Shown: one piece after another, positions 1 through 10,559 of the stretch
Numbering within the stretch: the first letter of the stretch is position 1
How the letters are laid out: the number at the start of each line of letters is the position of its first letter
Source: Metaphire vulgaris
Lineage: Eukaryota; Annelida; Clitellata; Crassiclitellata; Megascolecidae
Reading direction: 5' to 3'
NCBI GenBank assembly: GCA_018105865.1
Contig: CM030849.1
Span: 1,572,013-1,636,012, forward strand
Length of the DNA stretch: 64,000 bases
Position numbers and translations under genes: made by a program
The notes under the pieces: generated by a model
Databases searched by the model: none
Seen by the model: the letters and a program-made list of their open reading frames with translations, nothing else
What the model was told of the DNA's origin: nothing

Positions 1-200
1 ATTCATTCATTATTCATTCATTCATTCATGCAGTAGTTTGGATTTGATAACAACGACAAAGTTCATTCAATCATTCATTCACTCACTCACTGAATCATTC
101 ACTTACTCACTCATTCACTCACTCATTCATTTCACTCATTCATTCATTCATTCATTCCACTCATTCATTCATTCATTCAGTAGTTTGGATTTGATAACAA
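1..200. repeat. (TTCA)n microsatellite
   Basis: Degenerate ATTC/ACTC tetranucleotide array containing two copies of a short non-repeat insert (TAGTTTGGATTTGATAACAA). It lies upstream of the first visible filamin exon, presumably in an intron. Confidence 0.85.
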
Positions 201-401
201 CGGGTGTCAGTTAATCTCTACTCCACTTTTGATGCCAATTTCATTAAAAAATGTAACAACCACTTTTAACACTCTAATTATGATGATGTGGATAGAATGA
301 ATGAATGAATGGACGAAGATTGAATGAGTGAATGCCAATTTCATTACTAAAATGGCGCCATAGAAGCTCTTTGATTAGCCTGCCATGCGTGTCCTTTCCA
401 G

Positions 402-519
402 GTGAATAAGCCGGCCGCGTTCACGGTTGACATGACGGGAACTAAAGGTACGCTTGTGGCAAGAGTCGTGGCGCCATCTGGAGCCGAAGATGAGGCGGTT
501 GTCCAAGAAATAGATAAAG
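402..519 (+). CDS. filamin, exon with first half of Ig repeat 22
   Basis: First visible exon of a 5'-truncated filamin gene. Filamin is an actin-crosslinking scaffold of the cell cortex. The acceptor TTCCAG precedes 402 and the donor GTATGC follows 519, leaving phase 1. The peptide begins VNKPAAFTVDMTGTKG and ends AVVQEIDK, as in vertebrate filamin repeat 22, where the next exon continues with a VRF.PRENGVH segment. The gene runs out of the window to the left, so the actin-binding domain and repeats 1-21 are not seen. Exon borders were set by matching splice sites and reading phase to the next exon. Confidence 0.93.
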
Positions 520-900
520 GTATGCGACTTGGTCTGGGTTCCGGAATGGAAAATGTAGGGGGGCACCAGGGACGGTTCCACGTTGGAGATGACTGGGGAT
601 GCATCCCCCACGGAGATTTTTTGCTTGTCAACCTTTTTCGGGATTTTCATTTCACCCCCCACCAACTTCCTGTAAATTCATTGCAGCACCCCCGACCAAG
701 AATTCTTGGAACCGCCACATGGGACAAACTCACATTTTCGAGTAAAAAGTCAACAAGCCAATAAATTTATGGGTCTTTGAGCCTATTCGGATCATGCGAA
801 ACATTTGAGTGAAATTTTGGCTAAAATAAAATCTACTAAGCTGACTTTAAATCCCAAGAAGTGTTCTTTTGAAATTAACTCTTTTTATCAACTATTTATG

Positions 901-961
<61 letters not shown>

Positions 962-1063
962 ACATTATATATATACATATGTATATAATGTTAGTGTTTG
1001 TATCTTGTTAAAGGTCAAATATATATGATGAAAAAAGATCGTTGAGTTTTTGGCGCGTTCAAG

Positions 1064-1277
1064 CAGTGGCGTAACCAGGATTTCCGTAAGGGGGGTTAAA
1101 ATAGGTTCTCACCTCTTAAACCGTTAATCCGTTACATTCTATAGCCAAGAGGGGGGTTTGACCCCAAAATCGCGTCAAAAAATGAAAAATTAAAATTACA
1201 TAGAAACTCATTAAAAATATGTGTTTTCGGCAGACCAAGGGGTTTTAACCCCAATCACCCTATTGGTTACGTCACTG
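1064..1277. mobile_element. hAT-type MITE, CAGTGGCGTAACCAGG family
   Basis: About 214 bp in a filamin intron. It begins CAGTGGCGTAACCAGG and ends with the imperfect inverse (GGTTACGTCACTG). The flanks CGTTCAAG and CATTCACG look like a decayed 8-bp target duplication. Confidence 0.7.
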
Positions 1278-1367
1278 CATTCACGTATTCTTTTATTCAT
1301 TTCTCTTGAAGTAAATTTTCGATATCCTGCTATTCCTTTGTTGAAAAGTGTTTGTAATTGAGTTTGC

Positions 1368-1389
1368 GCTGTGTGTTTGTGTGTGTGTT

Positions 1390-1425
<36 letters not shown>

Positions 1426-1440
1426 TGTGTTTGTTTGTGT
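1368..1440. repeat. (GT)n/(GTTT)n microsatellite
   Basis: GT-rich array directly before the acceptor TTTAG of the next filamin exon. On the coding strand it serves as the polypyrimidine-like tract. Confidence 0.85.
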
Positions 1441-1444
1441 TTAG

Positions 1445-1615
1445 ACCATTGTTCTGTTCGGTTTGTTCCTCGTGAGAACGGCGTTCACAAGGTGTTCGTC
1501 AGTCTGAACGGGTTGCCGGTGGCCGGAAGTCCCTTCGACGTCCTGGTCGGAAGGGTCGACGCCGATCCAGCCCTTGTTCAGGCGAGCGGAGAGGGACTCT
1601 CGAAGGGCTGCACCG
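1445..1615 (+). CDS. filamin, exon with end of repeat 22 and start of repeat 23
   Basis: Phase-1 exon (171 bp) reading HCSVRFVPRENGVHK, then the filamin signature GLPVAGSPFDVLVG closing repeat 22, then DPALVQASGEGLSKG opening repeat 23. GSPF at the end of a repeat is the hallmark of filamin Ig domains. The donor GTCAGG at 1616 fits the phase: one leftover base joins the next exon. Confidence 0.94.
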
Positions 1616-1627
1616 GTCAGGGACACT

Positions 1628-1915
1628 ATTACTTACTCATTCATTCATTCATTCATTCATTCAGTCAGTCAGTCAGTCAGTCATCCATTCATTAATTCAT
1701 TCATTTATCCATTCATTCATCATTCATTCATTCAGTCAGTCAGTCAGTCAGTCAATCAATCATTCAGTCATTCACTCCTTCAGTCATCTATTCATTCATC
1801 CATTCATTCATTATTCATTATCAATTCATTCATTCATTCATTCAGTCATTCAGTCATTCAGTCATTCAGTCATTTCATCCATTCATTTTTCAATTCATTC
1901 ATTCATTCGTCCATC
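1628..1915. repeat. (TTCA)n/(GTCA)n microsatellite
   Basis: Interrupted tetranucleotide array filling most of the filamin intron 3' of the 1445-1615 exon. Confidence 0.85.
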
Positions 1916-2106
1916 TATCCTATCCAAATCATCATCATTAGAGTATGGCTATTTCAAGTGGTTTTACATTGCATTAAACGATATTTCGATGTACAGGGTG
2001 GCGCAAAAAACCCGGACTTGTCGCATTTAGGTCTGCATATTTAATATAGTCCGGGTTTTTTTTGCGCCGCCCTGTATACGAAACATATATAATACCTGTA
2101 TTATAG

Positions 2107-2325
2107 GTCAGGTGGCGAAGTTCCTGGTGAAGACGGCTGGAGCCGGATCTGGAACTCTGGGAGTGGGAATCGACGGTCCATCGAAGGTGAAGCTCGTGTG
2201 CCAAGAGGTCCCCGACGGTTACGAGTTTTCCTACACTCCAACGGCCGCCGGTGACTATCTGATCGGCATCAAATACGGCGGCAACAGCCACATTCCGGGC
2301 AGTCCTTTCAAGGCGCACGTTGTCG
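2107..2325 (+). CDS. filamin, exon with most of repeat 23
   Basis: Acceptor ATTATAG at 2106, donor GTGGGT at 2326, phase 1 in and out. The peptide runs from [15 protein letters not shown] through [17 protein letters not shown] to [12 protein letters not shown]. The [17 protein letters not shown] and GSPFKA stretches match the penultimate repeat of animal filamins, which binds transmembrane and signalling partners. Confidence 0.95.
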
Positions 2326-2358
2326 GTGGGTCAGCTAGCCAGCGTGTGAACTTTGCTT

Positions 2359-2552
2359 CAGTGGCGGCTCCATATGGGGGGGGGTGTCCTGGGGGCTTGT
2401 GCCTCCCGATTGAATGCCTGGCCCTCCAGTGGTCCCCCTGTTGGGACCCTATGCTTACTACTACATACCTATCAATAAATGGTTGACCGCTATGCTTAGA
2501 AGTTGCCACCCCAACACCCCCCCCCACTTGAGAAATCCTGGAGCTGCCACTG
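2359..2552. mobile_element. hAT-type MITE, CAGTGGCGGCTCCA family, perfect TSD
   Basis: A 194-bp element in a filamin intron starting CAGTGGCGGCTCCA and ending with its near-inverse. It is flanked on both sides by the 8-bp duplication CTTTGCTT (2351-2358 and 2553-2560). Eight-base duplications and CAGTG ends are typical of hAT transposons. Relatives sit at 50161-50349 and, in part, near 20640-20700 and 48720-48806. Confidence 0.88.
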
Positions 2553-2862
2553 CTTTGCTTGACATATTTTCAGTCAATCAGTCAATCAATCAATTAATTA
2601 ATCAATCAACAAACAATCACTCCCTCACAGTCTAGTAGGTTTATTTTTAAAAGCATTATCGCTATGTAATGTAATGTAATGTAACGCAACGTAACGTAGT
2701 ATAATGCAATGTAAAATAATGTAATGTAATGTAGCATTTGTACAGCGCCTCTTGTATTTTTCTACTCTGAGGCGCTCCTGACATTGGAGTCACGTGATCG
2801 TTTTTAAAAAAATCGCCAGTGGCTAATATTATCTCGTCAGGTTCCGGAGTGTGATGTTTCAG

Positions 2863-3036
2863 GTGAGACCCAGGCCGGAAAACTGTGGAACGAGCAGTCG
2901 CAGGTAGTCGTGGAAACCGTTGCCAAGACGACGACGGCTCCCGTCGATGTCTCCAGGGTCCACTGCGATGGACCTGGGCTGGAGAGGGCGTACGTCAACA
3001 GGGACGCCACCTTCTCAGTGGACACTTCGCAGTCGG
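2863..3036 (+). CDS. filamin, exon with hinge 2 and start of repeat 24
   Basis: Reads GETQAGKLWNEQSQVVVETV (flexible hinge 2 region), then VSRVHCDGPGLERAYV and NRDATFSVDTSQSG, the start of the C-terminal repeat 24. An acceptor 22 bp upstream (2839-2840) would hit a stop in this phase, so 2863 is chosen. Donor GTAATC at 3037, phase 1. Confidence 0.93.
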
Positions 3037-3299
3037 GTAATCTACTCGTCGTTCACTTAACACGCCTTCTTCCGTTTGGCTAAATATAAAGCATTAGCCC
3101 TACGGTCGACTCGGCCTTCGTTCGCCAGGTGGCGATGGGGCAACTGAGTGGCGGACTGATCCGCGGAGTAAACAGGCGCGTTGCATGAGAACACTGGCGA
3201 CTGGTGCAAGGCTGAGGGCCTTGGAAACGGAGATCAGCAGCGCCGCCCTAGGAGCCTTGATGTTATAATAACAGGGGGTATTCAGAAGGCGGCCGCGGG

Positions 3300-3384
3300 C
3301 CAGATAATAATAATAATAATTGAAATAATTGACTTTCTTTTCTAATCACGGAATATATTTTTAATGTCTTAATAATAATAATAA

Positions 3385-3416
<32 letters not shown>

Positions 3417-3426
3417 TTATTATTAT

Positions 3427-3498
<72 letters not shown>

Positions 3499-3580
3499 AT
3501 AATAATAATAACTACTACTACTACTACTACTACTACTACAACAACAACAACAACTACTACTACTACTACTACTACTACTG

Positions 3581-3640
<60 letters not shown>
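3300..3640. repeat. compound (AAT)n/(ACT)n/(ACA)n microsatellite
   Basis: Long trinucleotide array in the last filamin intron, ending about 25 bp before the last exon's acceptor. Confidence 0.9.
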
Positions 3641-3645
<5 letters not shown>

Positions 3646-3664
3646 GTTGTTGTTTCTTTTTCAG

Positions 3665-3852
3665 GCCACAACATGCTTCTGGTTGGAATAATGGGTCCGG
3701 AAATACCGTGTCAGGAGATAGGTGCCCGACATGTCGAAGGCGGCAGGTACACTGTCGTCTATCGACCGGCAGAGGTTGGCGACCATCTGTTGGTGGTAAA
3801 GTGGGGAGACAAGCACATCCCTGGCAGCCCCTTCCATATTGTCGTAGTGTAG
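3665..3852 (+). CDS. filamin, terminal exon (repeat 24 dimerisation domain)
   Basis: Last filamin exon, from acceptor TTTTTCAG to the TAG at 3850-3852. It encodes GHNMLLVGIMGPEIPCQE, YTVVYRPAEVGDHLLVVKWG and the closing DKHIPGSPFHIVVV. The NNMLLVGVHGP, VVKWG and HIPGSP blocks and the stop a few residues after GSP match the C-terminus of vertebrate filamins, where repeat 24 forms the dimer. No clear AATAAA was seen in the following 800 bp. Confidence 0.96.
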
Positions 3853-4205
3853 CGCCGATATTCCAACGCTAGTGGTATCCTGGATTGGCTATAATTATAT
3901 ACGACTTTAATGAGGCATCTCTGGTTTAAGAATTCAAGTCTAATGCTGCGCTATTTTTGCTTCGTCCGTGGCGTAGCCAGGGTCTGGGAATAGGGTGGCG
4001 TATCCACGTTAGAGGGGTAAAGGTCAGAGTTGTAAACTAGCAAAAAAGAGAAGGTTATAAAGGGGTTCTTTAGATCATTATTCTTGTCGATCATGCTACG
4101 TACCTACCCTCCCCAAATTTCTCATTGGTTTTGCGCAAATTTTAAGACCTGTCCCAAAAAGAATAGGGGTGACCCTATATCCCCCATGGCCACCCCACTG
4201 AGGTA

Positions 4206-4295
<90 letters not shown>

Positions 4296-5797
4296 CGGGT
4301 TTGTTATCATTGTTGTATGCTGATACTATTGTAATCTAAAGCCATTAGCAGATAGAGCTTGCTTGATGTAGACACTCGTTTTAATTGTTTGGAAGATTAT
4401 AATGCTTTTCTTTTTACTTATAGACAAGCTCACCTTAGAGGGAGTAGCGGAGCAAATGCACAGGGGTACGGCTATCTGTAGGGGGCCCGAGGGAGTTAGG
4501 TTAGGGTGAGTGTTGGATGGGGCCCGTTGACGGCATGCTGTGATGCAAAAAAGGTCGTTACCAGATTTTTTTCTAAACTTTCTAGGGGACGCGCGGGTAC
4601 TCTGCCCAGGGGCCCGAAATTTCTCTCGGCGGCCATGTTTATAGATGGCTCGTTTGCAATATAATTTGCTAATCAATGGATGCAATGCGTTCTAATAACC
4701 GGATATGGAAATGCTTATTAATGTTCGACGACCTGTTTGCTCAATCAATCAGTCAATCAATCAATCAATCAATCAATCGTAATCATCAGAACATTCACAC
4801 ACAGACACACACACGCCAGAGTATGAAATTTAAGATGTTAACTGTTTATGTGGGTTTGGACTTTTGATTAGGCAGAGGATATAATTATATTCGGAAACTT
4901 TATGAAAATACTGTACCTAGTCTTGTCCATAAGTTCCTGGCAAAGGCGTACCTAGGTTGTATGGCGCCCGTGGCAGAAATGTGTGTGGGGGTTAAAAACT
5001 CAAATTAGCAGGGTGCCAAATCTTTAATTAGCAAATCGTGACATTTTCCTTGACACAACATTAAAACTACAGATGCACTTTTCTTGCTTTTACTGATGAG
5101 AACTGGTCTATGATGATGATGATGTGCCCCTCAAAGTCAGTTTTCTCAGTTTCTTCTTCTCTTTCTACGCTGAGCAGAGAGCAAGATCTGTTTTTGCCCC
5201 CTCCCACCTTCAATGGGCGCCCAAAGCACCTGCCCTACCTGCCATATCCTAGGTACGCCACTGATTCTAGGTGTTAAATTTAGCCTTACTAAGCCAGTGC
5301 GTTTGTTATGTTATTGCATTATTAGTCAAACTCGTATAGGACTACAACTGTATCGCTTGCGTAAGTAGTCTTTTTGCTTTTGTAAGGCAGACAAACAATG
5401 CATCTATGCGACGGCAAATAGAGGATTTTTAATATTTTGTAATAGTTTTAGATTAAAAATTATTAACTTTTGTAGATTTTAGTTTAGAATTGAATCACAT
5501 GACAAACATGACATAATAGTTTTGCTTTTAAAATTATACTGCATACGTTTGTATGGATCTTCTAGTGTGCATTGGTGACTAACAGGAGCGTAGCCAGGAA
5601 TTTGATTGCGGGGAGGTATAAATTTGGGGGCATAAATTGTTATATATATTATATATGTTATATATATATATGTATATATACTGTATATGTCATAAATACT
5701 GTATTATATATATACTGATTTTGTTGGGTAAATATACCGATATATCCCCCGTCGCTGCGCCTCTGGTGACTAAATATTCGATATTATTATTATATTA

Positions 5798-5844
<47 letters not shown>

Positions 5845-5999
5845 GATAAACTTAAAATTTTGCGACAAATGGAAAACCAAAAGTGTGCACAGTTTCATGA
5901 TAGAAATGTGACTTCACTCTAAATCAACGGGGTGGCAGTCATGCTTAAGAGTTGTCAACGGAAATCATTGAGCTGAGGAGTAGTAGGCATACACACTGT

Positions 6000-6260
6000 C
6001 ATTACAATGCATTACACTGTAGGCCTAGATGTAATCTAGAAATTACAATACCTTACACCGCAGATGTAATCCTAAAATTACAACACGTTACACTGTAGAT
6101 GTAATCTAGAAATTACAGCGCCCTTGACTTTGGCAGACGCCGTGCGTACGGCGCTATATAAATTGCTTAAATAATAATACATTACACCGTAAATGTAATC
6201 CAGAACTTGCAATACATTACACTGTGCATGTAATCTCGAAATTACTTGTCGTGCATGTAA
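6000..6260. repeat. TGTAATCTAGAAATTACA minisatellite
   Basis: Five to six degenerate copies of a roughly 35-60 bp unit built around CATTACACTGTA and the near-palindrome TGTAATCTAGAAATTACA. One unit is interrupted at 6118-6179 by a GCGCTATATAAATTG tail of LINE type. Confidence 0.7.
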
Positions 6261-6420
6261 AAATACGTCAAAGAACAATCTAGAATACAGAAGACACACT
6301 ATCTGTTAGCACTGTAACAGTTTTAATGGCTAACTTAGCACCTACATACTACGCCAAGAATAATAATAATTCAGATGTGCTGCCTGAATCCTCGAAATAG
6401 ATAACGCTAACTTGGGATTT

Positions 6421-6500
6421 TTAACCCCTTAACTGGGGATCCCGGATATATCCGTCCATTTTACATTGAGTTACAGTTAAATACACGGTTAAGGGGTTAA
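6421..6500. mobile_element. 80-bp TTAA-flanked MITE (piggyBac-like), copy 1
   Basis: Exactly 80 bp including TTAA at both ends. The arms TTAACCCCTTAAC and GTTAAGGGGTTAA are inverted repeats. Copies of identical length lie at 21117-21196 and 33559-33638. TTAA targets and CCC/GGG ends are features of the piggyBac superfamily. Confidence 0.78.
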
Positions 6501-6789
6501 TAAACGCGCCGCTTCGAAGGAGGTCACATTTATTGCCACATACAGTACATGTATCGCTGCGCGATAGACAGAAGCCAGTCTATACGGCACTCTATCACAG
6601 GCGAACGTAATGACAGCAAGAAAATGTGTCTGGTCTCTTTTGCGTTGACATATCTATGCATTGCATGGTGTGAAAACTATTAACTTTGAAATCGCGTATA
6701 TTAGGTCCCTAATGCCCTAATCTGCCCACGCCACCCCAATCTTGGAGACGCTAAAAAACGACGTATCAGTTCCAATCGGATGGGTATTG

Positions 6790-6995
6790 TTAGTCAGAGA
6801 TGTCTTTGGATTGGGTTAACCCATGGGTTGGGTTGGGTTAGACTTTTCCATATTAATGGTGGGTTGGGTTGGATCGGAAAATAAGTCATGGTTTAAGAAA
6901 CTGTAATGTAGTACAGTGGGTTGGGTTGGGTCAAGTAAACCTATTATCGACATGGGTTGGGTTGGAGATTTGATGGGTAGGGTTGGATTGGGTTA
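6790..6995. repeat. (TTGGG)n-like low-complexity element
   Basis: Runs of GGGTTGGGTT around the palindrome TGGGTTAACCCA. A shorter copy with the same start (AGATGTC...GGGTTAACCCATGGGTTGG) lies at about 28407-28500, so this is a dispersed element rather than simple sequence. Confidence 0.65.
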
Positions 6996-7168
6996 TAAAA
7001 AATGGACTAAAGCGAAATTGTATGCTAGCGGACTCTGTGGGTCGTAGGCTGAGACACGAAGACTATCACTTTAAGGTTCGCACTGGTGGGATATTTTCCG
7101 TTGTGCAGTTGGCTACTCCAGGATTCCGGTTTTCTGTACATTTCTCCAATCGCGTATGTACAACTCGT

Positions 7169-7360
7169 CAGGGGCGTAGCGACGGGGGGGGGTATATCGG
7201 TATATATAGACGCCCCAAAATCAGTCTACCTTAAAGTTTTTTATGTGATCTGCATGTGGTTATGTGTGGTTTATATGGTTTATGTGGGTTAGAGTTCAGA
7301 TTTATACCCACCCAAAATATTTATATATCCTCCCAAATCAAATTCCTGGCTACGCCCCTG
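7169..7360. mobile_element. hAT-type MITE, CAGGGGCGTAGC family
   Basis: A 192-bp element with CAGGGGCGTAGC / GCTACGCCCCTG ends, flanked by CAACTCGT and CATCTCGT (7 of 8 bases equal). Same family as 22124-22314 and 55009-55196. Confidence 0.82.
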
Positions 7361-7470
7361 CATCTCGTACTTTGCCATCCCTTGCCTTGTCTGTAGGCCT
7401 ACAGCCAACAGTCGCTGCTCGATAGCCACGTCTAAGGAAACGTAGGGGGTTTCACAGCGGATTCTTGTTT

Positions 7471-8175
7471 TTATTTTTCGGAATTTCCACCCAGACCGGT
7501 CGGACCTGGCCAGGCCCCGGCCCCGGCCTCGGCCTCTGCCTCGGCCCCGGCCCCGGCCTCGGTCTCGGCCCCGGTCCCCGGCCCCGGTCTCGGCCTCGGC
7601 CTCGGCCCCGGCTTTTTGTTCCAATTCTCGAAGGCCACCGAACCGCAACCGCACTGGCAGGTGACGGGGTGCGGCGACCGGTCGTAAGAAGGGGTCCTTG
7701 GCGGTTGCGCCGGCGGCCGGCGAATGGGACACACGCCGTTCGCACAGACGCCGCCGCCCCCGCCGCCCCCGCCTTCGTACGGACGGTTGTCTCCTCCGTG
7801 AACCGGACATCTACGACTGGGCGGGAACAGTTTTCCGGGACACCGACACGTTGTCCAACTTTCTCTACAGATCGGACAGGCACAGGTACAGTCGGCGGAC
7901 CGGAACGGTGGACGGATTTCCCCGTAGGGGGGTTCCGTCGGGTCCGGCCAGTAGGTAGGCCTGCCCGGCTGCTGCTGTCCTGCGCCGCACGTGCACATGT
8001 CCGCCTCTGGGGCACACGTACATCCGGGGCGTCTTAGGTAGTTCCCGATCGGTGGGAAAGGGGGGTCAGTCTGCATTCGACCGAACGGTCTTTCTGTAGT
8101 CCTGTACATTGGTCCACCGTGTGCTATTGGACAGACGTTTCCTCGAAAGTCATCTCTCGCACGCGAAAGGCGAAC
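7471..8175 (-). CDS. gene 1, terminal exon, Cys/Pro-rich tail
   Basis: Acceptor ACGTTTCAG precedes 8175. The exon is in phase 0 and opens VRLSRARDDFRGNV, continuing through MYRTTERPFGRM to a Cys-rich stretch (CTCAPEADMCTCGAG, CTCACPICRES, CRCPGKL). It reaches the motif CQCGCG about 165 residues in, then a (PR)n/(AE)n low-complexity tail and TAA at 7471-7473. The sequence is much richer in GC than its flanks. CQCGC also occurs in unit D and CPCGCG in units A and B, which supports family membership. The extreme C-terminus is uncertain because the repeat tail is open in several frames. No known domain was recognised. Confidence 0.6.
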   Translation of the reverse strand, partial: VRLSRARDDFRGNVCPIAHGGPMYRTTERPFGRMQTDPPFPPIGNYLRRPGCTCAPEADMCTCGAGQQQPGRPTYWPDPTEPPYGEIRPPFRSADCTCACPICRESWTTCRCPGKLFPPSRRCPVHGGDNRPYEGGGGGGGGVCANGVCPIRRPPAQPPRTPSYDRSPHPVTCQCGCGSVAFENWNKKPGPRPRPRPGPGTGAETEAGAGAEAEAEAGAGAWPGPTGLGGNSEK

Positions 8176-8286
8176 CTGAAACGTAAAAAATCCAATGCAC
8201 AGAAACTACACAAAGAACTTCTTGAAATATTTACAATGATATTTCACACAGGCTTACTTAGCCTCCTAAACCACTTAAAAATTATT

Positions 8287-8301
8287 ATTATTATTATTTT
8301 A

Positions 8302-8374
<73 letters not shown>
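8287..8374. repeat. (TTA)n microsatellite
   Basis: Nearly pure TTA/ATT array in the intron 5' of the gene 1 terminal exon. Confidence 0.9.
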
Positions 8375-8375
<1 letters not shown>

Positions 8376-8516
8376 TCAGTTCCTCTAAATAATTCTGAAA
8401 ATTCACTGTCTCTTCGATTTTGTTTTCAAATCCCGAAATTAGAATTCTTCTTGAACACTAATGTATTCCTAAGCTTCTATAGCGCCACTTTGTAGTGCAC
8501 GGGAGCATCAGCCGAT

Positions 8517-8818
8517 AGTGGCGGTTCCAGAATTTCTTGGTGAGGGGTGAGGGGGAAAATGAATTCATAAGAGGTTGGTGAGTGGGGTGAAAAAGAGAAG
8601 AAAAAAATTAATAAAATTTGTCGAAAAGGCTGACAAAAGAAAATGTTACTCCTAATTTTACTACACCTTTACCGTAAAATAGGCTGACAAGCAAAAAAGG
8701 CCATCCGCAGTCACTAGACTTTTACCAAACAAATAGATTTCACAAGCGAAAAAAAGAGTCCGGAAGTCCGGTGGGGAGGGATGCATCCCCACTCATCCCC
8801 CACGTGGAACCGCCACTG
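8517..8818. mobile_element. MITE with GTGGCGGTTCCAG ends inserted in a LINE-like repeat
   Basis: GTGGCGGTTCCAGAATTTC at the left and GTGGAACCGCCACTG at the right, flanked by GCCGAT-AG and GCCGATGG. The host repeat occurs uninterrupted near 37373-37450 (ACCGATGGCACACC), which acts as an empty site. A shorter relative lies in the filamin intron at about 570-720. Confidence 0.7.
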
Positions 8819-9387
8819 GCCGATGGCACACCAAATCAAAATCAGTCAAGATCCACGACAAATCCAGGACAGATCCAGCAGGACAACCAGATGACTGTTA
8901 TTAATTAAATTGACCATGTCAACAAGATGGTTTTTATATCTTATTCTAAAAATGGGCCCCGGAATATTCGCAGGGCGCACATGCTGAAGCAGTAAGTTCC
9001 AAAGTTTGTGGACAGCCACGACCCACAGACATAAAGAACATCGACTGTATACGGTTTTATGGGCGCCCACGTAAATTTTTCCCCGGGGGGGGGGGGGGGG
9101 CTAAATTTCGGATTTTGTGGTTGAAAAGTCGGACGAGCAAGATACACTCACCGGTATGTCATTCTCTTGTCTACTCGGAGCTTGGTAACCTAGATTCTCT
9201 TCAGCCTCCAAGGTCCTATCAAGCTGAATAGAAAAAAATAGATGCCCCAGACAGTGACACTGCAATGTTGAAATAAATGGCCACATGGGGGGTATATCTA
9301 TATATATACCGATATACCCCACCCCCTCGCTACGCCTCTGATACCCGAACAGTCTTTAAGCGTAAATGAAACAACACGTTCAGATCG

Positions 9388-9620
9388 TCACTCATTACGT
9401 CACTCATTACGTCACTCATTACGTCACTCATTTCGTCACTCATTACGCCACTCATTACGCCACTCATTACGCCACTCATTACGTCACTAATTACGCCACT
9501 CATTACGCCACTCATTACGTCACTCATTACGTCACTAATTACGTCACTCATTACGTCACTCATCACGTCACTCATTACGCCACTCATTACGTCACTCATT
9601 ACGCCACTCATTACGTCACT
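9388..9620. repeat. 12-bp minisatellite with CRE-like core
   Basis: About 19 copies of CATTACGTCACT or its C variant CATTACGCCACT. The minus-strand unit is GTGACGTAATGA, which contains TGACGTAA, a CREB/ATF-like site. The array starts at the 5' splice site of gene 1 exon 2, whose donor GTAAGTGACGTAATGA is itself a repeat unit. Confidence 0.9.
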
Positions 9621-9623
9621 TAC

Positions 9624-9813
9624 CTGCATTCTCCGCAGCGCGAGCTTCGATTCGAGCGACGGAGAGCGTGGCAGCGGTACGCCCATTATCCTGATGACTC
9701 GTCTTGATGACCTGCGCCGTTCTCTCCGCCCCCGTCGCCTCGTCCGCCCTCTCTGCCCTCTTCGTCCGCTCCGCCCTCTCGGCCCCATTCGTCCCCTTCG
9801 CCCTCTCCGTCCC
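9624..9813 (-). CDS. gene 1, exon 2, Arg-rich
   Basis: A 190-bp exon between acceptor TCTTTACAG and donor GTAAGT. Exon 1 ends in phase 2, so the first base completes a codon and the remainder reads GRRGRRGRMGPRGRSGRR, RRRGRRERRRSSRRV and ending SKLALRRMQ, leaving phase 0 for the terminal exon. The other two frames lack this fit. The product is strongly basic, continuing the Arg-rich end of exon 1. No domain was recognised. Confidence 0.65.
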
Positions 9814-10383
9814 CTGTAAAGACAAGGCGACGTTTACAATGGTATTTATAAATACCGTATAGGCGAAGTGCCGTATTAACCATGGCGCAACAGGTTCAGT
9901 TTTTTTAATTTATTTTAAAATAAATTATATTAAATCACCAACAATGAATTTTAATTTTTAAAAACACTGTACTAAATGTACAATAATTTTTAATAAATAT
10001 ATTTAAGGGACTTTTCTATATTTTTAAATTAATTTTTATAATCTTTTTTGGCAGAGGTTTGAAACTTCGAACTATAGGAGGGTCGAGGGTCTCTTAAAGT
10101 TTCGTTGCGTTGTTTGCGCCAGGCCTCCAAAAAGTTAGCAATAACCCTAACAATAACCCTAGCCTAAATCCACCCTAATCCTTACCCTAGGCCAGATACT
10201 TAGTAGACCTATTATCGGGATAGACTAAAAGTCTGTAGGCGAATTTTCGTGGACGAATAATATTGTCGTGATATCGTTCTGATCTCTGGAATGACCTGGT
10301 CTTTTGCGGATGTATTTGAAGCACCATCGATTGATACCCTTAGTTATTAGAACTGCTGCAATAGAAGTGCATAATTATTGTTG

Positions 10384-10545
<162 letters not shown>

Positions 10546-10559
10546 CCCATTTTCCTTAC

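Larger units (their letters stand above)
3853..7288. other. intergenic region between filamin and gene 1
   Basis: No gene seen. The stretch holds (TTA)n/(CTA)n arrays (4206-4296, 5797-5841), a degenerate GGCGTACCTAGG inverted element (about 4945-5265), a partial CAGGGGCGTAGCC-type element (about 5585-5770), the 6000-6260 minisatellite, an 80-bp TTAA element and the (TTGGG)n-like stretch at 6800-6990. Confidence 0.7.
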
